A DNA stretch of 64,000 nucleotides from Sinomonas gamaensis (GCF_005876955.1 NZ_SSCL01000011.1:62001-126000), one strand, 5' to 3'; numbered from the stretch's first letter, positions 15,974-25,226 are shown. Translations and numbers: made by a program. The notes: generated by a model from the letters alone, not told the origin.

Positions 15974-16849
15974 CTAGAGCGAGACCTCGCCGCGGATCCC
16001 GACCACCGTCTCGCCGCCGACCCAGATCTCGCCATCTCCGGCCTCGCCGTCGGCGCTGATGTGGACGAGGCCGCGTCGCCCAAGTGCCGTGCCCTGCTGG
16101 GCGACATACGACGACGGCGCTCGCCCGCTGCCGATGAGCCACTGGGCGAGGCCGGCGTTGAGGCTTCCCGTCACCGGGTCCTCGGGCACGGCGAGGTCCG
16201 GGCAGAACGCGCGGACCTCGAACGCCGGGCCCGCCACGGAGTCCTCCGCGTACGGGCCGACGACGCCGACCTGGTACCCGCCCATGGCAGCGAAGTCGGG
16301 CTTGAGTCGTAGGACCGTTTCGGCGTCCTGCAGCAGCAGTCCCACCCAACCCGGGCCGTTGTCCACCCACGCCGCGTCGACGACATCGTCCGTTCCCAGC
16401 CCCAGCGAGGCCGCGATCGCCGCGAGGTCGGCGGGATCCACGGCCCCGGACCGGCGAAGGGGCGGGGCCGCGAAGGCGAGGCGGCCGCCGTCGTCCTGGA
16501 TCGTCACGAGGCCCACACCGCACTCCTGGACGATCCGCCTGCCGCCCGCAGCCGCCGGGACCCCGCCGGCCTCAAGCCAGGCGCGGGCCGAGCCGAGCGT
16601 CGGGTGTCCTGCGAACGGCAATTCTCCGCCTGGCGTGAAGATGCGGAGGCGGTAGTCGGCATTGGGCTGGGTCGGCGGATCGGGCTGCGTCGGCGGGAGG
16701 AGGAAGGTGGTCTCGGAGAGGTTCGTCCAGCGGGCGAAGGCGGCCATGTCCTCGTCGGAGATGCCGGACGCGTCGTGGACCACGGCCACGGGGTTCCCGC
16801 GCAGGAACTCCGAGGTGAAGACGTCGACCTGGGTGAAACGGCGGGTCAC
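15974..16849 (-). CDS. PhzF family isomerase/epimerase
   Basis: A 291-residue protein of the PhzF diaminopimelate-epimerase fold. The opening FTQVDVFTSEFLRGNPVAVV is typical, the catalytic glutamate is E46 in TNLSETTFLL, and the substrate loop RIFTPGGELPFAGHPTLGSA and the late DPVTGSLNAGLAQWLI segment are intact. No phenazine genes are nearby, so it is one of the many PhzF relatives with unknown substrate. It overlaps the upstream Nudix gene by four bases (ATGA), a coupled pair. Confidence 0.92.
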   Translation of the reverse strand: MTRRFTQVDVFTSEFLRGNPVAVVHDASGISDEDMAAFARWTNLSETTFLLPPTQPDPPTQPNADYRLRIFTPGGELPFAGHPTLGSARAWLEAGGVPAAAGGRRIVQECGVGLVTIQDDGGRLAFAAPPLRRSGAVDPADLAAIAASLGLGTDDVVDAAWVDNGPGWVGLLLQDAETVLRLKPDFAAMGGYQVGVVGPYAEDSVAGPAFEVRAFCPDLAVPEDPVTGSLNAGLAQWLIGSGRAPSSYVAQQGTALGRRGLVHISADGEAGDGEIWVGGETVVGIRGEVSL

Positions 16850-17385
16850 AGAAGCTCGATCCCGTCTTCGAGCTCAAGCGTCCGACCCTCCGTGAGGCCG
16901 GTCAATGCCGCCCCCACGTGCACCGCGCCATGCGACCCGAAGTAGTCCTCGAACTCCTCGGGCCTCACGAACTTCCATTCGATCAGCTCCTCCTCCTGGA
17001 GGGTGACCGAGGCGCCGTCGGGGAGGCTGCCGCCGTCGTACAGGAAGGAGAGCCCGTCGCCGATCGGGTCGGGGAACGCCGAATGGGCGATGAGGAGCAG
17101 CGCGCCCGGCTCGATGTCCAGACCGAGCTCCTCGCGCCCCTCGCGCCGGGCCGCTGTGCGTGGCGCTTCGCCCGGATCGACGGTCCCGCCGGGCAGGAGC
17201 CAGCCCTCCTTGTAGTTCGGCTTCACCGCCAGCACACACCCGTCGCTGTCACGGATCACGAGCCCCGCCGCGACCCGACGGCGCGGCAGCGTGCGGAAGT
17301 ATTCGCGGCTCACGGGGCTGAGGGGCTCGACCGGTCGCGGACCATCTGTGGGGCGCAGGTTCTCCGTCGGGCGCACGTTTTCCAT
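16846..17385 (-). CDS. Nudix hydrolase
   Basis: A 179-residue Nudix enzyme. The Nudix box reads G-TVDPG-E-APRTAAR-REGREELGL, a full match to Gx5Ex7REUxEExGU, so the catalytic and Mg-binding glutamates are present. The N-terminal 30 residues (ENVRPTENLRPTDGPRPVEP) are Pro/Arg-rich and probably disordered. It hydrolyses a nucleoside diphosphate-linked compound, identity unknown. It is first in a two-gene unit with phzF and divergent from the GDPD gene across only 32 bases. Confidence 0.92.
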   Translation of the reverse strand: MENVRPTENLRPTDGPRPVEPLSPVSREYFRTLPRRRVAAGLVIRDSDGCVLAVKPNYKEGWLLPGGTVDPGEAPRTAARREGREELGLDIEPGALLLIAHSAFPDPIGDGLSFLYDGGSLPDGASVTLQEEELIEWKFVRPEEFEDYFGSHGAVHVGAALTGLTEGRTLELEDGIELL

Positions 17386-17417
17386 AGCTTCGAGCCTACT
17401 CGCGGTACCGTGGCCGC

Positions 17418-18179
17418 GTGAGCTACCTCCGACCAGCGCCGATGGCCTTCGCTCACCGCGGCTTCTCGCTCGCAGGGCTCGAGAATACGCTCACGGCGTT
17501 CCGCGCCGCGTGGGATCTGGGCTTCACGCATCTCGAGACGGACGTCCATGCGACGGCGGACGGCGTGCTGGTCGCCTTCCACGACGACACCCTCGATCGT
17601 GTGACAGACCGATCCGGTCCCATCGCCGCCCTTCCCTGGTCCGCTGTCGCGGAGGCGCGCGTCGGCGAGGGCGAGCGGGTGCTCCGCTTCGAGGAGCTCG
17701 CCGAGGAATTGCCTGAGGCCTGCTTCAACGTCGACGTCAAGACGGTCGAGGCGGTCGATCCGCTCGTCGCGGTGGTCGAACGGCTGCAGCTCCACGACCG
17801 GATCCTGGTCGCCTCATTCTCCGACGCCCGGCGCCGGGCCGTCCTCACGCGGCTTTCGCGCCGTGTCGCGTCCTCGGCGGGGATGCGGACGACGGCGCTG
17901 CTCGCCGTGGGTGCCCCCGCGTCCGCCGCGGTGCTGCGGCGCGCGCTGCATGACGTGGACTGCTTCCAAGTGCCCGAGCGTCGGGGCCGGGTTCGCGTGG
18001 TGACGCCGCGTTTCCTCGATCGGGCCCACGCCCTGGGCCGGCAGGTGCACGTGTGGACCGTCAACGAGCCGGCGGACATGCGCCGACTGCTCGATGTGGG
18101 AGTCGACGGGATCGTGAGCGACCGAGCCGATCTCCTGCGTGGCGTGCTCGAGGCCCGCGGGGAGTGGCCGCCGCGCTGA
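17418..18179 (+). CDS. Glycerophosphodiester phosphodiesterase
   Basis: A 253-residue TIM-barrel enzyme that splits glycerophosphodiesters into glycerol-3-phosphate and an alcohol. The marks are FAHRGF (H13, R14) and ENT (22-24), then HLETDVHATADGVLVAFHDD with the metal-binding Glu/Asp and second His, and the end segment VHVWTVNEPADMRRLLDVGVDGIVSDRADL. No signal peptide, so it acts inside the cell. Start is a GTG. No glycerol transporter is adjacent. Confidence 0.93.
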   Translation: MSYLRPAPMAFAHRGFSLAGLENTLTAFRAAWDLGFTHLETDVHATADGVLVAFHDDTLDRVTDRSGPIAALPWSAVAEARVGEGERVLRFEELAEELPEACFNVDVKTVEAVDPLVAVVERLQLHDRILVASFSDARRRAVLTRLSRRVASSAGMRTTALLAVGAPASAAVLRRALHDVDCFQVPERRGRVRVVTPRFLDRAHALGRQVHVWTVNEPADMRRLLDVGVDGIVSDRADLLRGVLEARGEWPPR

Positions 18180-18249
18180 CGTCCCTTCGCGTGCGCCGCG
18201 CTCGCCGTGCCTGCGCTCCTGTCCCATGGTGTTTTCCCAATTGGAACGC

Positions 18250-18840
18250 TCAGTCGTCCTCGCCAGAGTCCGCCACGGCCCGCTCAAGCCGCCGGTCTGG
18301 GATGATCCACATGGCGGCCACCGCAACATAGGCCGCGACGCTGATCCACACGGACACATACGCGCCGATGCAGCCGACCACATAGAGCGCCATGGACCAC
18401 TTGCCCTTCGCGTCGTTGCGGATGGCTCTGCCGAGCCGGCTGTCCGCGCCCTGGATCCGGATCAGCCGGGTCTGGAGGATCGTGTAGGAGACGGCCGCGG
18501 CCAGCAGATTGATCCCGTAGACGAGCACGGGAAGCGGGCTCAGGCTGCTCTCGTCCATCCACCGGGTGGTGAAGGGAACCACCGAAAGCCAGAACAGCAG
18601 GTTGAGGTTGGCCCAAAGTGCCCCGCCCGTGACGCGATCGCTCAAGTGCATGAGGTGGTGGTGGTTGGTCCAGTAGATGCCGATGTACACGAAGCTCAGC
18701 AGGTACGTCAGCAGAGTCGGCGCGATCTCTGCTAGTCCATGAAGGTCGGCAGTGTCGGGTGTCTTGAGCTCGAGCACCATGATCGTGATGGCGATGGCCA
18801 GGACGCCGTCGCTGAAGGCCTCGACGCGGTTGGTCTCCAC
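18250..18840 (-). CDS. TMEM175-type potassium channel family protein (DUF1211)
   Basis: A 196-residue membrane protein with five to six helices. It begins with the family hallmark R-x3-FSDGV (R5 to V13: RVEAFSDGVLAIAITIMVLE), which lines the pore in bacterial TMEM175 channels, and continues with SFVYIGIYWTNHHHLMH. Bacterial members are tetrameric, K+-permeable channels of modest selectivity. The gene is alone, with no regulatory domain attached. Confidence 0.88.
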   Translation of the reverse strand: METNRVEAFSDGVLAIAITIMVLELKTPDTADLHGLAEIAPTLLTYLLSFVYIGIYWTNHHHLMHLSDRVTGGALWANLNLLFWLSVVPFTTRWMDESSLSPLPVLVYGINLLAAAVSYTILQTRLIRIQGADSRLGRAIRNDAKGKWSMALYVVGCIGAYVSVWISVAAYVAVAAMWIIPDRRLERAVADSGEDD

Positions 18841-18892
18841 GCGCTAATTGAAACACTCAGCACGCATGGGTCGTGGCTGGCAGGATAGTGGA

Positions 18893-20008
18893 ATGCGCAT
18901 TCTGATCGCCCCCGACAAGTTCAAGGGCTCCCTCACCGCGGCCGAGGCAGCCGACGCGATCGCCGAAGGTGCCCTGAGCGTCTACCCGGACGCGCAGATC
19001 ACGCGCGTGCCGATTGCCGACGGCGGGGAGGGCACTCTCGAAGCGGCCGTCGCTGCCGGGTTCGAGGAGCGGAACAACGCCGTCGTCGGTCCCATCCTCC
19101 GCCCGGTAGGCGCGTCGTGGGCCATCAAGGGGACGACAGCCGTCATCGAGACCGCGCAGGCTTCCGGCCTCGCCCTCCTCGACGGTGAGCCCACGCCTGA
19201 GCTGTCCGCCCGGGCGCATTCCTACGGCGCGGGCCAGCTCATCGCTGCCGCGCTCGATGCCGGAGCGACAGAGATCGTCCTCGGGCTCGGGGGCTCGGCG
19301 ATGACCGACGGCGGTTCGGGAGCCCTCCGCGCCCTGGGCCTTTCGCCGCTCGACGCCGCCGGGAACGTCGTGCCCCTCGGGGGCGCCTCGCTCGGGGACA
19401 TCGTCGCCGTCGACACCACAGCGCTCGACCCACGTCTGGCCCGCACGAGGTTCCGCATCGCCGTCGACGTCCGCAATCCGCTCTCAGGACCCGAGGGCGC
19501 CGCCCACGTCTTCGGGCCGCAGAAGGGAGCCGACGCCGAGACGGTCCAGGTGCTCGACGCCGGTCTCCGCACCTGGGCGCGGGTCCTCGCCGAGGCGACA
19601 GGGCGCGACGTCGACGTCCCCGGCTCCGGCGCGGCCGGCGGCTTCCCCGCGGCCTTCCTCGCCTTCACGGATGCTGAGCTCGAAAGCGGCTTCGACCTGG
19701 TGGCCGACCTCGTGGGCCTCGACGCCCAGCTCGACGGCGCAGATCTCGTCATCACCGGCGAAGGGTCCCTCGACGGGCAGTCGCTCACGGGGAAGGCGCC
19801 GATCGCGCTCGCGGACCGCGCGCGCGACCGTGGCATTCCCGTCGTCGCCGTCGCAGGCCGCATCCTCGCGACGCCGAACGAGCTCGCCGAGCACGGGATC
19901 GAGGTCGCGGGAGCGCTCGTGGACCTCGCGCCGAGCCCGGCCGAGGCCATCGCCGAGGGTGCCGCCTATGTCCGGCATGCGGTGGCGGAGCTCCTCGCGG
20001 GCGCCTGA
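18893..20008 (+). CDS. Glycerate kinase, GlxK/GarK type
   Basis: A 371-residue enzyme from the ATG at 18893, the start that gives the family opening MRILIAPDKFKGSLTAAEAA; an in-frame ATG at 18848 is rejected as it lacks homology. Further family marks are PIADGGEGTLEA, VLGLGGSAMTDGGSG and VITGEGSLDGQSLTGKAPIA. It phosphorylates D-glycerate with ATP, feeding glyoxylate or sugar-acid breakdown into glycolysis. No other glycerate-pathway gene is in the window. It converges with an amino-acid permease 18 bases away. Confidence 0.93.
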   Translation: MRILIAPDKFKGSLTAAEAADAIAEGALSVYPDAQITRVPIADGGEGTLEAAVAAGFEERNNAVVGPILRPVGASWAIKGTTAVIETAQASGLALLDGEPTPELSARAHSYGAGQLIAAALDAGATEIVLGLGGSAMTDGGSGALRALGLSPLDAAGNVVPLGGASLGDIVAVDTTALDPRLARTRFRIAVDVRNPLSGPEGAAHVFGPQKGADAETVQVLDAGLRTWARVLAEATGRDVDVPGSGAAGGFPAAFLAFTDAELESGFDLVADLVGLDAQLDGADLVITGEGSLDGQSLTGKAPIALADRARDRGIPVVAVAGRILATPNELAEHGIEVAGALVDLAPSPAEAIAEGAAYVRHAVAELLAGA

Positions 20009-20026
20009 CCGGCGCGCGGCCACCTC

Positions 20027-21463
20027 TCACCCGGCGCGCTCGCCCGCCGTCGTGTGCCGCGGGCTGTCCGGGTTCAGCAGGGAATTCCGGCGGGAGTAGC
20101 CGAAGTAGATCGCAAGGCCCACCACGAGCCACACGGCGAACCGCAGCCAGGTCTCCCAGGGGAGGGAGATGATGAGCCACAGCGAGAACAGGACGCCGAT
20201 CGCGGGGACCACTGGCATCCATGGGGTTCGGAATGACCGCGGGATCTCCGGGCTGCGGTAGCGGAGCACGATGACGGCGACGCACACCACCACGAACGCC
20301 GAGAGGATGCCGATGTTCGTGAGCTCGGCGACGGTAGTGATCGGCAGCACGCCAGCGAGGATCGCGGACCCTACGCCCACGATCCAGGTGACGCGCGTGG
20401 GCACATGGCGCTCGGGATGGGTCTTGGCGAACCACTTGGGCAGGAGCCCGTCGCGGCTCATGGAGAACCAGACGCGAGTGACGCCGAGCATGAACGTGAG
20501 CATGACGGTCAGGATCGAAATGATCGCGCCGACGGCAATCACGTTGGCGACCGCGGGCAGCCCGGCCGCGGCGAAGGCGCTCGAGAAGCCCGACTTCGGG
20601 TCGATCTCGGTGTACTTCTGCATCCCGGTGAGCACGAGGGTCGCGAGGACGTACAGCGCCATGGCAATGGCGAGCGAGTAGAGGATCGCCTTCGGCATGT
20701 GCTTTGTCGCGTCGCGCGACTCCTCGGCGGCGGTGCTCATCGCGTCGTAGCCGAACACGGCGAAGAACACGGTCGCTGCGCCGGTCATGACCCCGCCGAA
20801 GCCGAACGGGAAGTATGGCGTGTAGTTCGAGCTGTTGATGTGGAAGACGCCGAGCACCACGATGACGACGACGAGCAGCACCTTGAGCGCGACGATCACC
20901 AGCTCGAAGCGGCCCGTGCTCCGGATGCCCCGGGTGAGGATCCAGGCGGTGAGCAGACAGAGGATGATCGCGAAGACGTCCACGACGTGTCCCGGCCCTG
21001 TGCCCGGCGCGCCGAGCATCCAGGCGGGCAGGTCCACGCCGAGCTGGCTCACGAGGAAGCCGAAGTATCCCGAGATGCCGATGGCGACGACGGCGACGAT
21101 CGCCGTGTACTCGAGGAGCAGGTCCCAGCCGATGAACCAGCCCACGATTTCGCCGAGGGAAGCGTAGCCGTAGGTGTACGCCGAGCCTGCTTTGGGGATC
21201 ATCCCAGCGAATTCGGCGTACGAGAGTGCCGCCGCGGCGCTGGCGACCCCCGCCACGAGGAACGAGATGAGCACGGCCGGACCGGCCGTCTTGTTGGCCA
21301 CTGCGCCGGCCAGCGAGAAGATTCCGGCCCCGATGATGCCGCCGACTCCGATGGCCGTCAGCTGCCAGAGGCCGAGCGATCTGGAGAGGTGGCCAACGCC
21401 CTGCTCCTCCTCGATGTCGCCGATGGGCTTCCGTCGGAGGATGGACTGGTTCGAACGCGTCAT
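20027..21463 (-). CDS. APC superfamily amino acid permease (cationic amino acid transporter-like)
   Basis: A 478-residue permease with 12 helices. The first helix carries the broken-helix signature AIGVGGIIGAGIFSLAGAVA, followed by SYAEFAGMIPKAGSAYTYGY, both typical of the CAT/YfnA branch of APC transporters; FGYDAMSTAAEESRD is the helix 6 motif. The substrate is an amino acid, possibly a cationic one, but cannot be assigned. It lies 70 bases downstream of the uracil-type permease on the same strand; co-transcription is possible. Confidence 0.92.
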   Translation of the reverse strand: MTRSNQSILRRKPIGDIEEEQGVGHLSRSLGLWQLTAIGVGGIIGAGIFSLAGAVANKTAGPAVLISFLVAGVASAAAALSYAEFAGMIPKAGSAYTYGYASLGEIVGWFIGWDLLLEYTAIVAVVAIGISGYFGFLVSQLGVDLPAWMLGAPGTGPGHVVDVFAIILCLLTAWILTRGIRSTGRFELVIVALKVLLVVVIVVLGVFHINSSNYTPYFPFGFGGVMTGAATVFFAVFGYDAMSTAAEESRDATKHMPKAILYSLAIAMALYVLATLVLTGMQKYTEIDPKSGFSSAFAAAGLPAVANVIAVGAIISILTVMLTFMLGVTRVWFSMSRDGLLPKWFAKTHPERHVPTRVTWIVGVGSAILAGVLPITTVAELTNIGILSAFVVVCVAVIVLRYRSPEIPRSFRTPWMPVVPAIGVLFSLWLIISLPWETWLRFAVWLVVGLAIYFGYSRRNSLLNPDSPRHTTAGERAG

Positions 21464-21533
21464 CGGGACCTCCTGCTTTGGTCGAAGCTCGGGTGGGCCA
21501 GTGGACGCGCGCCAGTCTACGCCTGGGCCAGCC

Positions 21534-22826
21534 CTACTCCACCCGCTCGGTCTCCGGCTCGCGGACGGTTCCCCGCCAGCGGGCGAGCGCTGTCATCCCG
21601 TGGTAGACGAGCAGCGCGGCAGCGGACCCGAGCGCGATGCCCGCGAAGCTCAGCTGCCCGACGTTCCATGTGTAGTCGGCGATGCCCACGATCAGGGCGA
21701 CGGCCGCCGTCGTGATGTTGATCTGGTTCGAGAAGTTGACCCGCCCCTGGACCCAGATCTTGACGCCGAGCACGCCGATCATGCCGTACAGCATGGTTGC
21801 GGCACCCCCGAGCACGCCCGGGGGGACGGTGGCGACGAGCTCGCCGAACTTCGGGGAGAAGCTGAGCAGGAGCGCGCAGAGTCCGGCGACCCAATAGGCG
21901 GCGGTCGAATACACCTTTGTCGCGGCCATGACCCCGATGTTCTCGGCGTAGGTCGTGGTTCCGGATCCGCCTCCGAAGCCGGCGAGAACGGTCGCGGCGC
22001 CGTCGGCGATGAGCGCGCGGCCGGCGACGCCGTCGAGATTCTGCCCCGTCATGGCCGAGACGCTCTTCACGTGGCCCACGTTCTCGGCGACGAGCACGAG
22101 CACCACGGGGACGAACAGCCCCAGCACGCCCACATGGAACTGCGGCGTCTGGAACTGCGGGAGGCCGATCCACGCCGCGGAATCAACGTTGGAGAAGTTG
22201 ACCTCTCCCCGGGCGACCGCCACGAGGTAGCCGACGACCACGCCCACCAGGATGCTGAGACGTCCGAGGATGCCGCGGAACAGCACGCTCACCAGGATGA
22301 TGGCCAGCAGCGTCACAAATGCGGTGACCGGCGCGGCAATGAAGTTCTGCTTCGCGGCTGGTGCGAGATTGAGGCCGATCAGCGCAACGATCGTTCCCGT
22401 CACCACTGGCGGCATGACGATGTTGATCCAGTGTGCCCCGAACGCCTGGACGACCGCTCCCACCAGTGCGAGCACGATTCCCGCCACAACCACGCCGCCG
22501 AGGGCGCCTGCGACGCCGAACTGCTGCTGCGAGGCGAGGATCGGCGCGATGAACGCGAACGACGAGCCGAGGTAGCTCGGCACGCGGCCCTGCGTGACCA
22601 CGAGGAAGAGGAGGGTTCCGATCCCCGAGAAGAACAGCGTGGTCGCCGGCGGCATGTGCGTGAGGATCGGAACCAGGAAGGTTGCACCGAACATGGCCAC
22701 GACGTGCTGGAGGCCGATCCCGACGGTCAGCGGCCACACGAGCCGCTCCTGCGGTGCAACGACCTCGCCGGGGCGAACGGAACGGCCGTCACCGTGCAGT
22801 TTCCAGCGCGTTCCGAGCATGCTCAT
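21534..22826 (-). CDS. NCS2 family uracil-type permease
   Basis: A 430-residue nucleobase:cation symporter of the UraA/PyrP/RutG group. The substrate-site glutamate is in VLVAENVGHVKS, and the second family motif is GGGSGTTTYAENIGVMAATK. The N-terminal AMFGATFLVPILTHMPPATTLFFSG is the usual helix 1 region. Uracil is the most likely substrate, as xanthine carriers differ in the second motif. It is divergent from a RutE-type reductase gene, as if both serve pyrimidine breakdown. Confidence 0.92.
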   Translation of the reverse strand: MSMLGTRWKLHGDGRSVRPGEVVAPQERLVWPLTVGIGLQHVVAMFGATFLVPILTHMPPATTLFFSGIGTLLFLVVTQGRVPSYLGSSFAFIAPILASQQQFGVAGALGGVVVAGIVLALVGAVVQAFGAHWINIVMPPVVTGTIVALIGLNLAPAAKQNFIAAPVTAFVTLLAIILVSVLFRGILGRLSILVGVVVGYLVAVARGEVNFSNVDSAAWIGLPQFQTPQFHVGVLGLFVPVVLVLVAENVGHVKSVSAMTGQNLDGVAGRALIADGAATVLAGFGGGSGTTTYAENIGVMAATKVYSTAAYWVAGLCALLLSFSPKFGELVATVPPGVLGGAATMLYGMIGVLGVKIWVQGRVNFSNQINITTAAVALIVGIADYTWNVGQLSFAGIALGSAAALLVYHGMTALARWRGTVREPETERVE

Positions 22827-23016
22827 GGGGTCGCCTTCCGGGAGGGGGTGGATGCCAGAGAGAAATATTACTTGGGCGTACGACGACGGGCGGCAGGGGC
22901 TATGTGGCCAACGTCACCGCGGATTCTGGAAGGCCAGCGTACGGCCTGCGGTTAGCACGGGGGAGAGCGCGGCTCACCCGAGCCGCGGTTCCGAAACCCC
23001 GCAGAAGGAGATCAGC

Positions 23017-23622
23017 ATGAGCATCGCCCATGAGGAAGCCGCGCTGGACGCCGCCGCCGTCGACGCCCTGTTCGTTGAAGCCCGCACCGCCAATTCGTTC
23101 ACCGGCGAAGTGACCGACGAGCAGGCGCAGGCGATTTACGAGCTCACGAAGTTCGGCCCTACGGCCTTCAACAACCAGCCCCTTCGCATCACGTACGTGC
23201 GGTCTCCGGAAGCGCGCGAGCGTCTCGTGGCCCACATGATGCCGGGCAATCAGGAGAAGACGCGGAACGCCCCGCTCGTCGCCGTCCTCGCGTTCGACAC
23301 CGAGTGGCACGAGAAGTGGGACGAGTTCCTTCCCGTCGCCCTGCGCGCCAAGGCCATGTTCGACAACGATGAGTCCCTCCGCTACGGCACCGGCCGTGAC
23401 AACGCGCACCTCCAGGCGGGTTACTTCATCCTTGCGGTTCGTTCCCTCGGTTTTGCCGCTGGCCCGATGACCGGAGCCAACTTCGACGCCATCGACGCCG
23501 ATTTCTTCCCCGAGGGCGGCCGCAAGAGCTTCCTCGTGGTGAACATCGGCCGTCCCGGTGTCGACGCCTTCGGGCCGGCCAAGACGAAGTTCGCGTACGA
23601 GGACGTCGTCGAGACCCTCTGA
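23017..23622 (+). CDS. RutE/HadB-type nitroreductase (malonic semialdehyde reductase family)
   Basis: A 201-residue FMN-dependent reductase of the nitroreductase fold, RutE branch. It has AAGGAG six bases before the ATG. Visible marks are KFGPTAFNNQPLRITYVRSP (FMN-binding loop) and GTGRDNAHLQAGYFILAVRS followed by FAAGPMTGANFDAID. In E. coli RutE reduces malonic semialdehyde to 3-hydroxypropionate in uracil breakdown. The divergent uracil-type permease supports a related job here, but rutA-D are not in the window. It ends at a strong terminator. Confidence 0.88.
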   Translation: MSIAHEEAALDAAAVDALFVEARTANSFTGEVTDEQAQAIYELTKFGPTAFNNQPLRITYVRSPEARERLVAHMMPGNQEKTRNAPLVAVLAFDTEWHEKWDEFLPVALRAKAMFDNDESLRYGTGRDNAHLQAGYFILAVRSLGFAAGPMTGANFDAIDADFFPEGGRKSFLVVNIGRPGVDAFGPAKTKFAYEDVVETL

Positions 23623-23650
23623 CCCGATAGTCGGCTTACCCCGAAACGAA

Positions 23651-23685
23651 ACGGCCCCCGCTGCCTGCCTGGCAGCGGGGGCCGT
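23651..23685. terminator. Bidirectional terminator, 15-bp stem
   Basis: A perfect 15-bp stem, ACGGCCCCCGCTGCC at 23651-23665 with 23671-23685, and a five-base loop, between the convergent RutE-type and MFS genes. Confidence 0.88.
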
Positions 23686-23705
23686 GCCGTTGATGGGTTC
23701 TTCGC

Positions 23706-25226
23706 TCAGCCCTCGCGAAGGGGTTCCGTGGGCCGTCGCGGCGCTACCCGGGGCAGGCTGCCGGTCGCGACGCGGCTGATGGACCCGGTCTTGGGCCGCG
23801 CGTCCGCACGGCTGCAGGCCTTCACCCGCACCCCTTCCGTCTCGGGTACGCCAACTGCCCCAGTCTCGGGTACGCCAACTGTCTCGGGTACGCCAACTGC
23901 CATTCCAGCGGTGAGGGCAGCCTGAGGCTCGGTCGAAGCAAGAGGCGCGGGGGCGCCGTCGCCCGTTCTGGCAGCCTCGAGGCGTCGGGCCGCCCAGACC
24001 GCACGCACCTGGTCGCGGAAGGACCCCTCGCCCCAGCGGGTGAGCGCGATGACGCCGAGCAGGCCAGCAGCCAGGGCCGCGAGCCCTCCGATGAGGATCG
24101 ACCAGCGCGCTCCCGCAGTGTTCGCAACCCAGCCGATGAGGGGTGCGCCGATGGGCGTTCCGCCTTGGATCACCGCCATGTAGAGCGCGAGGACTCGGCC
24201 CCTGTACTGCGCGTCCGTCCCCAGCTGAACGATGGTGTTGCAGAGGTTGAGGAACGTGATCGACGAAAGCCCGACGAACATGAGCATGACAGCGAACCAG
24301 AAGTAACTGGGCATGGTTGCGGCGACGACGCTCGCGACACCGAGCAGGATGGCGGCCGCCACGAGAAGCGTCATACGCGGCTTCTTGCGACGGGCGGCCA
24401 GGAGCGCCCCGGCGAGCGTGCCCACGGCCATGACGGATCCCAGAAGGCCATAGGCGTCCGGTCCCGCATGGAAGACATCCGCGGCCATGAGCGCGTTCGT
24501 GACCTGGAAGTTGAGCGTGAACATCCCCACAAGGCCGGCCATCGCGAGGATCAGGACGATCCTCGGCTGGGTGCGGACGTACCGCATGCCTTCGATGATC
24601 TGGTGCTTGCCCCGCGGCACGCGCGGGCTTCGATGCAGGAGCTCGGTTCGCAGTTTTGCCAGGGACAGGAGAACGCCGGCAAAGGATGCCGCGTTCAGGA
24701 GGAACACCCATCCGGTTCCGATGACTCCGATGAGCAGGCCGGCCACGCCGGGGCCCGCGAGGCGCGCGAGGTTGAAGGACGCGCTGTTGAGGGCCACGGC
24801 GTTGGGGATGTCCTGACGCCCCACGAGCTCCGAGACGAAGGCTTGCCGCGGGGGAGCGTCGAACGCGCTCGCTACGCCGAGGCCGAGGGCGATCGCATAG
24901 ATCTGCCACAGCTGGACGGTCCCCGTCAGGACGAGCACGCCCTGCAGGAGTGCCAGCAGCCCCATGGCGGACTGGGTCGCGATGAGCAGCTTGCGCTTGT
25001 CGAGCCGGTCCCCGAGAACCCCGGCATACGGGCCCAGAACGAGGATGGGAAGGAATTGGAGCCCCGTGGTGATGCCGACGGCGGCGCCGTCGTGCTGCGT
25101 CAACTGGGTCAGCACGAGCCAGTCCTGGGCGACGCGCTGCATCCAGGTGCCAACGTTGGAGACGAGGGCGCCGGCGGCCCACAGACGGTAGTTGGGATGG
25201 CGGAGGGCACTGAACATGGCACTCAT
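23706..25226 (-). CDS. MFS transporter with repeat-containing C-terminal tail
   Basis: A 506-residue major facilitator with 10-12 helices of the EntS/drug-exporter-like group (FLPILVLGPYAGVLGDRLDKRK loop between helices 2 and 3). Residues after about 415 form a long hydrophilic tail that contains VGVPET three times, encoded by three exact copies of an 18-base DNA repeat at 23839-23898. This tail is not expected in the family and looks like repeat DNA that became coding. The start overlaps the stop of the upstream marR gene by four bases, so the pair is an operon and the pump is probably derepressed by the MarR ligand. Confidence 0.88.
   Translation of the reverse strand: MSAMFSALRHPNYRLWAAGALVSNVGTWMQRVAQDWLVLTQLTQHDGAAVGITTGLQFLPILVLGPYAGVLGDRLDKRKLLIATQSAMGLLALLQGVLVLTGTVQLWQIYAIALGLGVASAFDAPPRQAFVSELVGRQDIPNAVALNSASFNLARLAGPGVAGLLIGVIGTGWVFLLNAASFAGVLLSLAKLRTELLHRSPRVPRGKHQIIEGMRYVRTQPRIVLILAMAGLVGMFTLNFQVTNALMAADVFHAGPDAYGLLGSVMAVGTLAGALLAARRKKPRMTLLVAAAILLGVASVVAATMPSYFWFAVMLMFVGLSSITFLNLCNTIVQLGTDAQYRGRVLALYMAVIQGGTPIGAPLIGWVANTAGARWSILIGGLAALAAGLLGVIALTRWGEGSFRDQVRAVWAARRLEAARTGDGAPAPLASTEPQAALTAGMAVGVPETVGVPETGAVGVPETEGVRVKACSRADARPKTGSISRVATGSLPRVAPRRPTEPLREG
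23839..23898. repeat. Three exact copies of an 18-bp motif inside the MFS gene
   Basis: GTCTCGGGTACGCCAACT occurs at 23839-23856, 23863-23880 and 23881-23898. The first two are separated by six bases and the last two are adjacent; they lie in frame and encode VGVPET on the minus strand. The same motif recurs, slightly changed, as an inverted pair at 49674-49691 and 49779-49796. Confidence 0.92.

Noticed and set aside
20405-21715. A 436-codon plus-strand frame opposite the amino-acid permease
   Set aside because: Antisense of a membrane protein gene, giving an improbable His/Glu/Arg-rich product.
23839-23898. Possible short CRISPR array
   Set aside because: Only three 18-bp copies with spacers of 6 and 0 bases, in a coding frame; no cas genes.
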